Positions 20,034 to 32,404 of a DNA stretch of 64,000 bases are shown piece after piece. Under the pieces are notes generated by a model. It was not told the origin of the DNA, ran no database searches, and saw only the letters and a list, made by a program, of their open reading frames with translations. The DNA comes from Porphyra umbilicalis. Lineage: Eukaryota; Rhodophyta; Bangiophyceae; Bangiales; Bangiaceae. The DNA is taken from NCBI GenBank assembly GCA_002049455.2, contig KV918837.1, forward strand, positions 186,001 to 250,000. The letters are read 5' to 3'. Both the position numbers and the translations under genes were made by a program. The stretch's first letter is position 1, and every line of letters starts with the position of its first letter.

Positions 20034-20081
20034 GGCCGATTTCTTGTCTCCGTCCAGCTGGACGGAGACAAGAAATCGGCC
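20034..20081. repeat. Perfect 48-bp palindrome without spacer
   Basis: Arms of 24 bp, GGCCGATTTCTTGTCTCCGT on the left, meet at CAGCTG. The left arm belongs to the end of element C; the right arm is an extra inverted copy at the start of the foreign insert. Confidence 0.9.
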
Positions 20082-20939
20082 ACACAGCGCGTTGATGAAA
20101 TCTCGTGTCAGGTTCCAAGGTATCTGCAACAAGGCCGAACCGTATTGCTGCTCGACCCCTTTGCGTTCAGAGAGAGATCGAAAATGAGTACATAACTCCT
20201 CTTTGCCCAATCTTTAAGGAGAAGTTCACATCCTTCGAGACATATGTTGCGAGACTCGCCGCAATGATCCCTCGGAGGTCTCGGGGAAGAAGTGGAGCAA
20301 GACCCTGACGGAGGAAAGGATGTGACACCGGCCAGCATTGAGGATACATGCCAAAGATGCATTGAAAGACACGGTCGCTTTATTGTTGCTCGGCGCGGGC
20401 ACGGGTGGCAGAGCAGACACGAAATCGATAAGAAAGCCACGGTGTGCTACAGAGTCACGCAGACATGTAGCTAACTGCACACAGCCGCAAACTCTGACAG
20501 AGCTACAGGCCACCGGACAACAGCAAGCTCACCATGTCAGCGACTCGCGGACACCACGCATGCATGTGCGTATGACACAAGTTACTCGACTTCGATGTCA
20601 GCAACACCCATTGGTTTGCAAAGAAACAGAAGCCAAGAAAGAGGAAGCCATCGCACATATGCATGGTAAGGATACATGGGGGACGGGCGAGCGAACACGA
20701 AAAAGAAGTACGTGGTCAGTTCATCCAACCCATCCACCACCCACCCACCGCGCGCGTCACACTATCCACACTGCGCCAGTGTGGATCCCCACCCAATCGC
20801 CACCACCACTAGTCCAGCGACTGCAAACGTCGTCCGGCCCGTCGTAGAGTGACTCCCCCCCGCCCCCGTGCGAGCTGGAGAGAATGCGTGGGATGGAGGG
20901 GATGCAGATAAGAATACGACAGGAACGAGGGCGGTCGGC

Positions 20940-21075
20940 AGGAGGGTGGGCGGGGCGATCGAACAGAGGGTGGCCGGGGCTTCCGGCCAGGAGGGTGGGT
21001 GGGGCGGTCGACCAGAGGGTGGGCGGGGCGGTCCGCCAGGAGGGTGGGCCGAGCGGTCGGCCAGGAGAGCGAGCG
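20940..21075. repeat. 24-25 bp minisatellite
   Basis: Five to six units like GAGGGTGGGCGGGGCGGTC plus a GACCA or GGCCA end. Confidence 0.75.
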
Positions 21076-23397
21076 GGGATGTTGGCAGCACTTGTGCACT
21101 TGGGCGGCAGCCAGGAGCGGGGCTGGGGGCAGCATGGCAGTCACCTGCACACATGCCGAGGGCGCGCATTGGCGCCGCCCAGCACTTCGAATTATTACTA
21201 ATCGCCCCGCTATCCCCAAGCACAAGGCTTGACGTTTTCCAGCCCGCTGGTTGGCTGCCCGGTTGACCGGGGGCGCATCCTGGGTCCCCATTGGTAGCAG
21301 ACTATCATGCCAACAGGTACTGAACAAAGTCTGGCTGACACAAGCTACGACGGTGAGGCGTCCGAGCAGAGGTCTCCATGTGCCCGCAAGAATGCATACT
21401 GTGTACGCCAAGTCTGCCTTGAACTGGGTGTGAAGGGTGCCGTTTGATCGCGCAAGGAGGACCTGCCCCATGACCCTGCCAGAGCTCTGCACGGCAATGC
21501 CAGCAGCCGTCCCACTCTAGCGACACCGTTTGCGCCCCCATCCTCCCCGACCCCCTCGGCATGTATGTGCAGCCCCCCTCGCCCCCCCCCCCCTGCCAGC
21601 AGGAGAAAGGAGTGGGAGAGGACAGGAAAGGAGGCAAGCACAAGTGTCCGTGGTTGGGCGGTGCCCGCAGCTATTGGGAGTAGACGAGTACGCACATGGG
21701 TAGGGGTGACCAGGTGGGTGGGGTAAGAAGGTCTCTGGGGGTGTCAGAAAGCCTTCTCAGACAGAGCCTTTTAGAGATCGACACAGCGACATTTGCGAGG
21801 ATGGTGTCACGAGGTTTGCTGCATGGAAAAACATTTCTCTCACGACCTCTCACGGTTCGCATATATTTTAAGTTCTCCGTGACCCAATTTGACAACGTGC
21901 TGTGCACCTGCAGGTGAGAATCTGTCACGGCTTGTCTCGGCTCTGTCACGACAAGAAGTCCGCCCTCACTAACCTAACGACCAAGCAACGTCTTTAAATC
22001 GATAAAGAGGTACGTTTAAATACAGTGCTAAGGCAAACTGCCAAACGAAGCAGAACGCAAGTCGAAAAATAGCAAGAGTAACTGCAACAAAAACTCCCCG
22101 AGGCTGCTCCACACCACCTGCGTCTCCTGCTTCGGATGCGAGACAGCGAAAGAACTGGGTTCTATCCCCGACGTGAGCGCTTTCTCTTGTGGCAGGGGTG
22201 GTGGCAGGGGCGTCGCGTCGGTCATCATCCGCGGTGGCAGCGCCGGTTGCGGCTCGACCGCTGGCGGCGGGGGCGGGGGCAGTGGCGGAGGCGGGGGCGG
22301 CGCGCAGACCAACGGTGTCGCTCCTGCCGGGAGGGGCGGTTCGGCTACTGGCGGTGGTGGTGGTGCACCGCGCCCGTCACGTGGCGGGCGCAACACACCA
22401 GCCAACGTCGGCACATCCACCGGGGCCGGCCCCGCTGCGGGTGCGTACGGGGCGACCTTTTTCTCTCAGACGGCCGGCGACGAGCCGCTTTTGGTCCCCT
22501 TCATTCCCTCAGTGGCTTTGCGCCTGTGGCTTTTCAGTAGCGGCGGCACGTCTTCCGATGCACCCACCGTCGTGTCACAGGCGGTTGTGAGGCAAGAGCT
22601 GACTTTGATTGAGATGTGTAGCCGCCGCACACACTCGGCTGCCTTCTGTGATTGGTGTGGCGCACACTCGGCCCATGAGGTGGGCATCCGCATTGCAGTC
22701 ACTGACCTGCACACGCGGCTGTTGGGTTTGGTGTCCAAGGGTGGCGGTGAGCGTGCTGTTGTTCTTCACGCTGTGTAGGAATAGCCTTTGTAGCAGCTTC
22801 AGTCCATAGTCGGTCGTGCAATTTAGACTGTCCATCTTTACCTTGTTTTGCTTCCGGCACACCCATGTCAAGCAATGATCCGCGTATGGGTATGCGCATT
22901 TTTTTTTCTGGCTTGTTGGGGGAGACAGTACCACCGTGCGTGCTGCAGTGACAAAAATAAAGCGCCAGACACTTTGCTTGTCGTGGCACCACCACAACGG
23001 CTCGGCGCCCAGTGTCAGTGACCATTGCTAGCGTCATGAGGTTGCTGGCTGTGGCGCCTCTCGTCGGAAGCCGGCGTCACCAGCAGAGCCGGTGAAAACC
23101 TCGGAAAGCGCTGCTCTAACTGGGTCACTCTTGTCATGACCGCAATCGTGGAAGTGCAAAGAAGAGGTGGGCGTGCAGCTAGGCAGTTTGCCCGCGTGGC
23201 GAGCTGACGGCGGTGCGGCGGCCACCACTGCCTTGTCTCGTCAAGTCGACGTAAGGACAGGCGGAGGTTGACGAAACCGGACAGGTCCCAGCAAAGAGCG
23301 GACCATACAAATACAGCGTTCCGAGAGAAGCAGGCGAAGATTGCGTGCAAACCGTCCCAAAATGCAGTTGCAACGGGCCGATTTCCACGCTTACTTG

Positions 23398-24308
23398 TAG
23401 GGTTGTGCAACACGCCCGGGGCGTGCTAAATTGCACGCCTGGGGCGTGCAATTTCACGTGTTTTGGGCGTGTCACGCCCTGCACGCCCAGAATTTTAGGG
23501 GCGTGATTGGGGCGTGCTTGATAAAAAAAGTACATCATTTCAAATGCGCTCTTGGGGCGCCAGTCCACCGAATATTTTTCGGTGCAGTTCCGTGCCACCT
23601 TCGTTACTTTTTCAGGGCGCGGTGTCTTCCTGCTCCGCCGAGCGTCCACAAACAAGGTGCTCGACGCTATGAGGAGTTGGAACCATTTTTCCGTCGTGCG
23701 CCCACAAACAAGGTGCTCGACGCCATGATGCGCGGACGCCATCTGTGCGGAATGGCACAGCAACGGCCACCTGCTGTCATCAGCCAGGGAGGACGCAGAG
23801 GGGCTCCTTGACACGGGCGCCAATGAGGACGTTGAATGCAACGCATCGCGCGCCGGCAACGGCCAGGCAGACGGCAGTGATGGAGGTCGTCCCGGCGACG
23901 AGGACGCCCCCGCGGCCACGACCGAGAATGATTTGATGACCATCTGCTCTGGCTTTGTGCGCGGTGAGATGGGTGGGACAGCGCGCGGTGGGGCGGCCGG
24001 TGGAGGCTAGGCGAGCCGACGTCCCGTGATGCTGCAAAGCATCTTTGACGCAGAGTGGCAGAGGCCAAGAGAGTGTATCGCATGCAGCTGTTTCCTTCAT
24101 GTTCTCTGGCATTTTTGTGGTCCTTTGAACCATCCAAATTGCAAGAATATTGGGTACTTTGAATCGCTTATCAAGTAAGTGCCAAAACATGGGGGCTATA
24201 TTAGGGGCGTGAAGAGGGGCGTGCCAATGTTGGGGGCGTGCAGAAGGGCGTGATTAGGCGTGCATCGCCCACCCCGCCACCCAAAAAGGGGCGTGATGCA
24301 CAACCCTA
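23398..24308. mobile_element. hAT-like non-autonomous element, 911 bp, intact ends
   Basis: The ends are TAGGGTTGTGCAACACGCCC and, read from the right, TAGGGTTGTGCATCACGCCC: 20 bp with one difference. Both flanks carry the exact 8-mer CTTACTTG (23390-23397 and 24309-24316). The outer 150 bp at each end contains many copies of GGGCGTG or its complement, a typical array of transposase-binding sites. The interior has no transposase; the open frames are short. It sits in the right copy of element C, so it is younger than that duplication. Confidence 0.88.
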
Positions 24309-24316
24309 CTTACTTG

Positions 24317-25037
24317 GACGCAAACAGGCCCGCCCGAGACGGTTTTAGTCAACTACTCCGCAACGTGCACTGGAAAAGGCAACTTATTCTTCAACGTGCG
24401 GGTGTGTATCAGGGGTCTTCAAGCGCACCCATTTCAGAATGGCGTCTGCGTATTCAGTATAATCCTGGCGAGCGTTCGCGTACAGTCATTGCTCGGTTAT
24501 AAAACGGGGTGGAGCACCTTGTAGCCCGCACCGGAAAAACATGTAGCCCACCCAATGATCGACGCAATCCATCGCGATTGGGCTGGATATCGACCCTGGA
24601 CTGGCCGCCAGCGCCGACGATGGCCAGAGGGTCCGGAATACCATCCTCTAATCAAGGCATCTAGGCTTCCACCCGGGCGGCGGATCTGGCGGCGAAATTT
24701 CAGATCGAGCCGGTTAGAATTGCGTTGCATGCTACTTTCTGATATTCAGAATTTGTGATTTTATATGATTTTCTGTGGATTGTGGGCGATTGTAGCTCTG
24801 GATGGCCTCTTTAAATCACTTGTTCCCATTGGTTTGACTTGGCAGCGACGTGAGCCAGTCCGCGACGAATACGCCGAATTGCGCGGCACCGACTGAAGCG
24901 CGTTGCGACCACCAAGTGGGTCGAGCTGTGTCACCATCTCCCCCACGTCTTACTCTCGACCGCCGCGACCCTCCCTCCCCGTCATCCCTCGCCGCTCCGT
25001 CGCTCCCACCCCACTCCCCCAATGCTCTTTGTTGGCA
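24317..25037. other. Spacer upstream of the gene at 25038
   Basis: Holds a TATAAAA at 24498-24504 and otherwise no recognisable feature. The last 150 bp is pyrimidine-rich and may be 5' UTR. Confidence 0.4.
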
Positions 25038-27079
25038 ATGGCGCTCGACGCCGGGGTACCGACACTCCCTATTGTGCCGGCGGCCGCGGCTCCCTTTTTG
25101 GAGGCCGCGCAGCACTGCTGCAAGTGCGCGTCGATGGAGGGCGGGGCGGACTTTTCGGTAGCACTCATCGTGCGCCGTGGTACCGGGGCGCCGCTGGTTG
25201 TGTACGCCACCGGCGTGACGTCGCAGTGCGACACTCGTACCCGCAAGCTGCTGAAGTCCGCGGCCGCCGCGTTCTTCTCCTCACTTCCGAGCACGGAAGC
25301 CATCAACGTGCCCACGTCAAGGAACCCTGTGACCGGTCTGAGGTGGGCGCCGGCTGCGGCCTCGTATTCTCCCTCGGTCAGCCAACCTGGCGGTGGGGCT
25401 GGCGCGGCGCCTTCGTCGTCGGTGGGAGATGGACGTGCCGATGGCGACTCAAGCGCTCAAGGAGCTGACGGCTCTGGTCTTGGACAATCCTGCGGTGGAG
25501 TCGTGGGGACGCCTGGGGGGACTCCTGCATTAAGCAGGGCGGGTGCACTGGCGGTGGCGGGTACGCAAACAGGATCCATCCCCGCATCGAGTGCCGCGAC
25601 CAGTCGGTACGGTCCGCTGCCCCAACTGCCATTGACGATTGGCAGTGCTGCCGCCACGGGCAAGCGCGACCGCGCCGGCAATGCGCTTCCCTCCGCCCCC
25701 ACTCGCGAGTTTTCTGTGACGGCGGATATGGCCCGCTCGTACCTGGCCAAGTTCGAGAGCGCCGGGCTGTCGCTGACCCGCCTGCACATGACCGGCTTCC
25801 TCAAGCTGCTGCGCTTCTTCTACGACGAGCGGTTGAAGCGCGTGGGCAACAACACCCCCTATGAGCCCCTCTTTCCCCAGATTGCGCAGGGCGTGTCGGT
25901 CTTGTTCAAGTACATCGAGCCCGGCGACGGCGTCCCCATTCCCCTCGTGCTCAAGAACACCAGCCACCAGCACAAGAACGAGACCACGTGCTTGCTCATC
26001 TTCATGATGTACGGCACGGAGGACGAGGCGTACGAGTGGGTGTTGGCTCGGTACTGCGAGGGGATGCGCGTACCGACAACCGGTGCGAGGCCGCGCACGA
26101 CCAAGTCCAAGCCCAAGGGGCTACCTGTTGTCGGCGCTGGGGGTGGTGCCGGCGGAGCTGGTGGGGGAGGTGGAAATGGACGTGGCGGAGGAGCGCTTGG
26201 TGGCAATGGGGCCCATGGTTCGGGCGGCAAAGGGGGAGAGGGGAATGTTCTACGACGGGCGCTGTATTATCCTTCGCCGGCGCCGCCACTTCCCGCCATC
26301 TCGACGAGCCTCTTCATGGGCGGGCAGCTGGTTGGGTCGGGAGACATCCACCCCGAGTTCCATTTACACCACGGTCATCCGCTGCCGCTCCGGCACGTTG
26401 CTCTCTTCCTCTTGTCGTGCACGGCTGAGGGGGCTGGTCGACGATACGCTTTTGACGACCATCCTTTGTTTTGCGTCGAGGGCGGACACCCTCAAACGAG
26501 CACATTGACGCAGTGCTTACGGCAACGCGTCGTGTGGCCAGTCGCCGACATTGGGTATGTTGTCGATTGTCTTTTTCGCTCCTTGTTCGCTATGGCTTGC
26601 TTGTTCTTTGTTTCATTCGCACCTCAAAGGCGTCTGCGCATCCATGTATCTGACCCGCTTCCTCTCTCTGTTGGTCCTTCTTGTCCTCCTACTGCCTCGT
26701 GGCTCTATCAAAAACGTGCAGCCCCCGTGTCTCTTTATGGAGTGGCCTGCCAGGTCCCAAGGAGAAAGTGTTGGGGACGGGCTTGGTATCACGCATCGTA
26801 CCCAGGGGGGACGGGATGGATGATGCAGCCGGGGATGGTGCTTCGCGTTTGGCTGCTGCTGCTGAGGTTTTTGCTGTCTCGTTTCTGCACGAGAGCTTGA
26901 AAGAGGACTACGAGGCTTGTGATTTGCTGTATGGCTCGGAAGCGTATGCGGCGTACAGCGCAGAGCACTTCGGTACAACTGACATGCCAACGTCGCTGGC
27001 TCATCTGCACGACTTGCAGCAAATGACGACCTCGCCCGTACGCTTCTTGTGGTTTGCAGCGTTTATCACAACCGCATAA
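25038..27079 (+). CDS. Unknown protein, probably several exons or frameshifted
   Basis: The start is chosen at the ATG at 25038 (ggcaATGGCG). The first frame is biased and protein-like to about 26110: an N-terminal domain with CCKCASMEGG, a Gly/Ser-rich linker, then a helical domain with VTADMARSYLAKFESAGLSL, LLRFFYDERLKRVG and FMMYGTEDEAYEWVLARYC. Around 26110-26170 that frame turns Gly-rich, while another frame becomes the biased one (VEMDVAEERLVAMGPMVRAA). From about 26800 a third frame runs to TAA at 27079 (FLHESLKEDYEACDLLYG). I could not fix the splice sites, so exon joins are unknown. It ends 17 bp before the convergent helicase gene. No family is recognised and I give no function. Confidence 0.5.
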
Positions 27080-27095
27080 TAGACAATGTTATTCT

Positions 27096-28556
27096 TTACT
27101 GCTCACTTTCCAACAACGCTCGCCAAAACGCCATACTCACGGCGCTGATCTTCACGTGCCGCTCGGTGAGGCCGCGCACACAGAGGGCAGAAAATGAACG
27201 CACGCGGGAAAGCGCGGCATAGACGAGTCCCTCACACGCCCAAGCGTCCACGGAGAAGTCAATGCACACGCACTCCATTTCAGAGCCCTGCGCGCGGTGA
27301 ATTGTAAGAGCCCATGCCAGAAGAACAGGGATTTGCTTCCTCCTCCCAAGCACCCTTCCCTCCTCGTCAAACGCCTCCCACTCCACACGACACACCGACA
27401 ACACCTCCCCCTTGAACATGCACACCAGCACGTCGTCCGACGGCATTGCCACCACAGAGCCCACTGTGCCGGTTGGCACGGATGGCGACAGGCGCCGCAC
27501 CGCGACGACGGGGGCGGCCACCTTGACATGTAGGTTCTCAATCCCCTTGTGCTTGAGCTTGTCCGTGGCGGCCCTCTTGCTCGCGTCCGTCGTGGCCGTG
27601 ACGGTGTCGACCGCAACGTACACCCGACCGACGCCCTGGAGAGCCGCCAGCTGCTCCATGTTGTGGCCTTCCACCGAGTCGTTAACCGCGCGCAGGTGCG
27701 GCATCTTCTTCCGCTGCTCATTGTCGAAGGAGTTCCAGGTCGCATTCATGGAGGCAAGGTCGATGGACGTCTGCCCGCCGACGCGGAGGCGCAATAGCAA
27801 CTCGGCGTACGCTCTGTCCCCGCTCTGACGGTAGTTGGTCGCCAGCAAGCGGCAGCCGCCCCGCCACGAGCGAAACAGCGACCGCCACTGCAGGCACCGA
27901 AAGACGACCAAACCAGTGGGGGACAAAGCCAAGTCAACAGGCAAAGTTTGGAGGGGGTCGCCAGCGACTACAACAGCACGACGTAGGCCAAAAAAGAGAA
28001 GATAGAGAGAAACCATTCAGACGCACATGTCAGCAGCTGCACACTGAAAGAGACACAGAGGCGCCATGGTCATGACCACAGAGCTGGAAGGTACAAGCGA
28101 CCCGCCACACAACGTACAAATTATTTGAACACCACCCGCGGGGTGCTGCTGCAAACCCGGAGGAGAAACGCCACGCAAGGCAGCGAGGAAGACAACCATC
28201 CATGCCGCTGTAATCGTGAAAACCTCGTCCACGACCAGCAGCCGCAGACCGTTCAACCTTGAAACGATTCCGGCCCGCTTCGTGGTCGAGACAAAGTCAG
28301 CTGGGGACAGCAGGTGGACACCACAGCGAAAAAACGAGTGCAAAGTCTGACCTCCGATGAGATCCGCTGCAGCTCCGTACCATGAACAAACGGCGACGCC
28401 ATTGGGACCGTGACGCGTGCGCGCATGCTCACTAATAAGACGCAGGACAACCGATTTGCCACAACCGGCACTGGCGACAATGCACACGTTCTTCCCGCCG
28501 AGGTAGTCATCGAAACACACTTGTTGGTTGTGGTCGAGGACGACGGGATCCACCAT
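27096..28556 (-). CDS. Pif1-type ATP-dependent DNA helicase, one intron
   Basis: Exon 1 is 28556-28118 and exon 2 is 27967-27096. The 150-bp intron (28117-27968) starts GTACGT and ends TTGTAG, and the join restores motif III as IIFAGDPLQ. The spliced product is 436 residues. Visible SF1B motifs in order: Walker A ASAGCGKS (near residue 29), Walker B LLVVDEVF, motif III with GDPLQTLPV, motif IV-like ATNYRQSGDRAY, motif V LTIHRAQGSE and motif VI YAALSRVRS. Pif1 enzymes unwind DNA 5'-3' at telomeres, forks and G-quadruplexes, and in mitochondria. The protein lacks a long N-terminal extension. The ATG at 28556 has an ideal context (ggccATGG), and a TTATAA lies about 230 bp upstream. Pif1 genes also travel in Helitrons, but there is no Rep domain here. 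Confidence 0.85.
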
Positions 28557-31500
28557 GGCCGAGGGGGGAGTGGAGGAGGTGCGGGGGGCGGATGGGTGGG
28601 GGCAATGGGCGGCCGTCCGGACCGCCTCGCAAACGGCTTGGAGTGAGGAAACGGAGTGGCGCGCGCAAAGAGGGAACCACCCACCTCGCAGATCTGCCCG
28701 CCGCAGTCCTCGGTCATTGCATCTGCCTGACCGTCTCGATTGCAATTGATCTCTCCCTGCCTCGGTGGCTTCGCCAAAACTCCTCTTATAAGGATACTTG
28801 ACTTCTTTGATCCACCTTTTTGAGTGAAAGGTAGCCTGCCTTAGCTGCTCATCCGTGTGGCAGACGCACCGGTGCGGTCACCGTCTTCGGCAAGCATTCA
28901 AGCATGCTGCACGTCCTTTTCTGACCGGTTGGGAAAAAGGTTCTCTGTTTCGGCCACGTCCACCTCCCGCTGGCTCCCTCTTGGGAGCAAGCGTTGGTCG
29001 TCGCCGCCGTTGTGCCTCCTTTTTTGCTCGAGTACGCATCTGGGTTCGCCACTTGTCTCCCCTGGGCATGGAGTGCAACAGGGGAGGAGCGTGCAGCGCC
29101 TGCAGACCGCTTGACGATGGGCGGTCGCCGGGGGCGTGGGGGAAGCATTTGTAATGAGAGGTGGGAGCGACGTGTGCTGGCAGTTGCGCAGGATGCTTTC
29201 GTTTATGAGAAGATAGAATGTATGCTAGACGTGCGCTTCGGAGTGCCGTCGGCCAAGGATCTAACGACCTTGGAGAAGACAGCCCCGTACCGCCTTTCCT
29301 GTGCACACTTTATAAACCTGTACACCCTTTCTAAACTGTGCCCCTGTTCGCTCCTGCAGCGACTGCTATTCCACCTCGTGCCCCCCCACCCACGCCTCTG
29401 ACACCATCCCCTGCGCCGGCGGCACCGCGGCGACCCGCAGCGTCTCAGTCTTTGCCGCTGTAGCGCCTTTTTTCGAGCATGGCTGTCGTCTGCCAAGCGG
29501 CGAGGCACCGCGCGACCCACTGCTGTCAGCTCGGCCAACCTCCCGACCCCGCTCCGCCACTGCCCACTGCCAACGGCGGGGGCTCCGCTGCTGGTTGGCA
29601 GGCGCAGCCAAGTGCTGGGCGGCGGGGGGGTGGGGAGGCGGGCCATTGCGGCGGTCGCGCACTGCCGCGGTCACTGCCGTTTGTGTGGGTTCCTCCACCT
29701 TCTTCCCCCCCAAGCCGGAGCGCTCGCAGCGGCCGTCTTGTACCGCGGCGCGCCGCTGCGCACCCCGTACACGCACATCGACGTCGGTGACGCCGGCTTA
29801 GTGCCTCTCCGCGGTCTACAGGGTCTTCCTTGACTCGGCGGTAGCAGTTGTGACGGTGGCCGATGTGCGGAGCTGTTTGGTGGCCACGGTGGTTGACCGT
29901 CTTATGTGGAGGCGAGGGGTGTGGCAGGACGCCGTGTGCGCCGCAACATAATGCGTTTTATGCTGGGGGCGGTCTGTGTGAGGCGTGGGGGTGGGGTCGT
30001 ACACGTTGTGCGTGCGACAAGAAGGCGCCAGCAGGGGATGTTCGTGGGGGCAGTCCATGACAGAAGTGAAAATTTCCACGGAGAGCGTGGCGTCTTGGTG
30101 CTTTGAAGATACCGGGTATGGGGGGCGTAAAGGAGGTTTCGCAGAAGCTCAGTTCGTTGGCCTTTCGCCAGAACACAGTTACCACGCGGGCGTCCGTCAT
30201 CTCAGTAGTGAAGGCAGGCACTATTGGATGCCGCTCGGGGGAAATGATGTGGTCGCGTTGGAAGTATGAGGGAGTACGGATTGTTGCGGCAGTGCAGTGA
30301 GCAAGACCGACAACAGCAAACACCCTTTTCGGCAGCATCCGACTACCCAGTTCACTACAGCATCAGCAACGCGGCGTCCGTCGCTGCATGCCAACAACAC
30401 AAGATGCATATACCTTGCCTGTATCAGCGTTGCACAGAACTCGCCGGAGCTTTGACCACTCCGGTGCGCTACGATGGGGGGCTGTGCTTCATTGGTGACG
30501 GCGTGTTAGCGGCGAGAGCTGCGACCGGATGGCGACTGGGTGGCTGTGTGAGACTTCTGGGGGCAGTCCACAGTGCATGAACGTTGTACCGGCGCGCGGC
30601 GAGTCTTTGGCATGCAACTGTGTGTCATGGGTGATTGTGGGTGCAATGCCTGCCTCGGGACGCGCGCCCATGTGGCCGGATAGCGGAGTGTAGTTTGACC
30701 AATAGCCATGGACGGGTATAGCAGACGTAGGGTGAGGCGATTGTGGGTGTACGTTGGATATGTCTGCCAGCGGCGGAAGGTAAAACGGACCATCAGGCAC
30801 GCTCCTGTCGTGTAGAGATCAGTGAGTACCCAACAGCAATGCCAGGTGAGCATGACTGAGACCCACCACTACCACCATGCACTGACGAGCGAATCAGCCA
30901 CGGGTGAATTGAAAGGCGCTAGTGAATGCGGAGCCCCATGTTCAACACAGCAAGCGCAACGCTGGTTGAATGACATGGAGGTGTGCTCGAACCGACAGCG
31001 GCTTGTCCACACGCACGTAGCCCAGCACGGCCAGTTCCGCTGTTTCCCCCTACCCGCCTGTTCACCCCGCCCTTCCCGCCCACCCAAGCGCACACGACCA
31101 CAGCCTACGTTCTGTACAGGGGCTCAGGGCTATCGTGCTGTCCTACTGGCCACAAAGAAGAGGCCGAACGGGAGCGAGGCTGACATGGGCGGAAATCTAT
31201 GCTCTTGAGTGACGGAGCTTGGTGTTCTTCGGGGGCACCCTTCTTCCGGCGGCGGGTCTCTACTGCACTGGAGGAGGCCTCTCGGGAACACCAGCGGTAC
31301 GACGTTTTCTGACACGGGCGTCTTCCAGCGAAGTCACTCTTCTGCAAAGCTCCCCCGTAACGGTGGACTCTAAACGCAGACAAAGCCTGCTCAGTCCTCT
31401 GCCTCCATCAGCCACAAAGCCACGGACCCCCCGTCCTGTACAGCGCCCCACCCCTGCCGCGCCGTCACCACCATGCGTGCTGCAATGTCGATGATGTGGA

Positions 31501-32404
31501 AGAGGGAGGACTCGGCCACGCCGGTCAGAGGCTTCTCCCTGCCGGCCACCTCCATTGCGGGAGGGGTGCAGGGAAGGGAAAGGCTTCAGGCGTGCTTTAC
31601 GTGGCTGTGACGATTCCCTTTGACCAGCCATTGCGTCAGCGACTGCCACTGCGCAGATGGCGTTTGACAGTGGGAGTCCGATCCCCTGTTTTCATTGGCT
31701 GTGATGGACTGCGGGTTGTTGCTGACAAGGAGAGGACGCAGGCGATGCACTCGTCATCCGGGGGCTACATGAGCTTCGGGACAACGAACAGAGAATAGGC
31801 GGCTGTCTCCTCTTTTCGCGCCACACTCGGTGATCGAGTTGCAGGCACGCGTGGGTATCCGCATTCGTGCCACCTGTTCTCGTTGCGTGCGGTTCGCGCG
31901 GGCGGGCTTGCTGCCCGCCTGTTTCTGCTGACTCCTCCGTTGCCCGTTCCCGCCGTGCTTTCGTGGCAACGAGCCACCTGCTGCTGGGGATACCTCGCAG
32001 CTGGACGCGTGAGTGACGCTTGTGCAGCAGCGGCGGGGGTGCCCGCCTGGGTGGCCACTGATCGAATGGGCGGGCACAGCCCCCCCACCCCCCTGCTCTG
32101 TGGGCGCACTGTTGGAGGGTATATGGGTACCGCGCAGCATCTCTTTTTTGCGTCAGTTCGCGTGCAGCTCCGCGTCGCCTGCCTCCCCTCTCACTGCCTG
32201 CCCGCTCCACCGTCAGCGAGCCCCCTCCATCTGCCCTCATACACTGGCGACTGCGAGCGTTTGACCGCTTTTCCTCCACCTTCCCCCCCCGACCGACCTC
32301 ACCTTCTCCTCCCTCGGACACATTCGCATTTGCACGCCCCCCCCTCCTCCTCTACCTTCGCTCCCGACTCCCTCCAATCGGTGCCCTCTCTTCGATTCCT
32401 TACA
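28557..32404. other. Long spacer without a supported gene
   Basis: Base composition is near balanced. Frames above 100 codons exist (for example 30822-31208 plus and 30489-30800 minus) but show no codon bias or domains. A TATATGGG at 32119 could belong to the gene at 32405. The last 120 bp before 32405 is a CT-rich leader. Confidence 0.4.

Larger units (their letters stand above)
20003..24316. mobile_element. Element C, right copy, inverted and interrupted
   Basis: The end CAGTGCTCACCAAAGCCAGG at 20003 matches the right end of the left copy. 21913-23397 matches, inverted, the body at 5345-6650 (for example GTGTGCGGCGGCTACACATC on the opposite strand). Two insertions break it: about 1.85 kb of unrelated sequence from 20058 to about 21912, and the 911-bp hAT-like element at 23398. 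The distal terminal repeat was not found after 24316, so this copy is probably truncated. No gene is convincing in the 1.85-kb insert. Confidence 0.55.

Noticed and set aside
22173..22778. Possible gene in element C, conserved as a frame in both copies
   Set aside because: Both strands are equally open in both copies and frames break at different points, so conservation can be explained by recent duplication alone.
27096..28556. Helitron origin for the Pif1 helicase
   Set aside because: There is no Rep/HUH domain, no TC...CTRR ends and no 3' hairpin; the gene has a spliceosomal intron and the size of a plain Pif1 protein.
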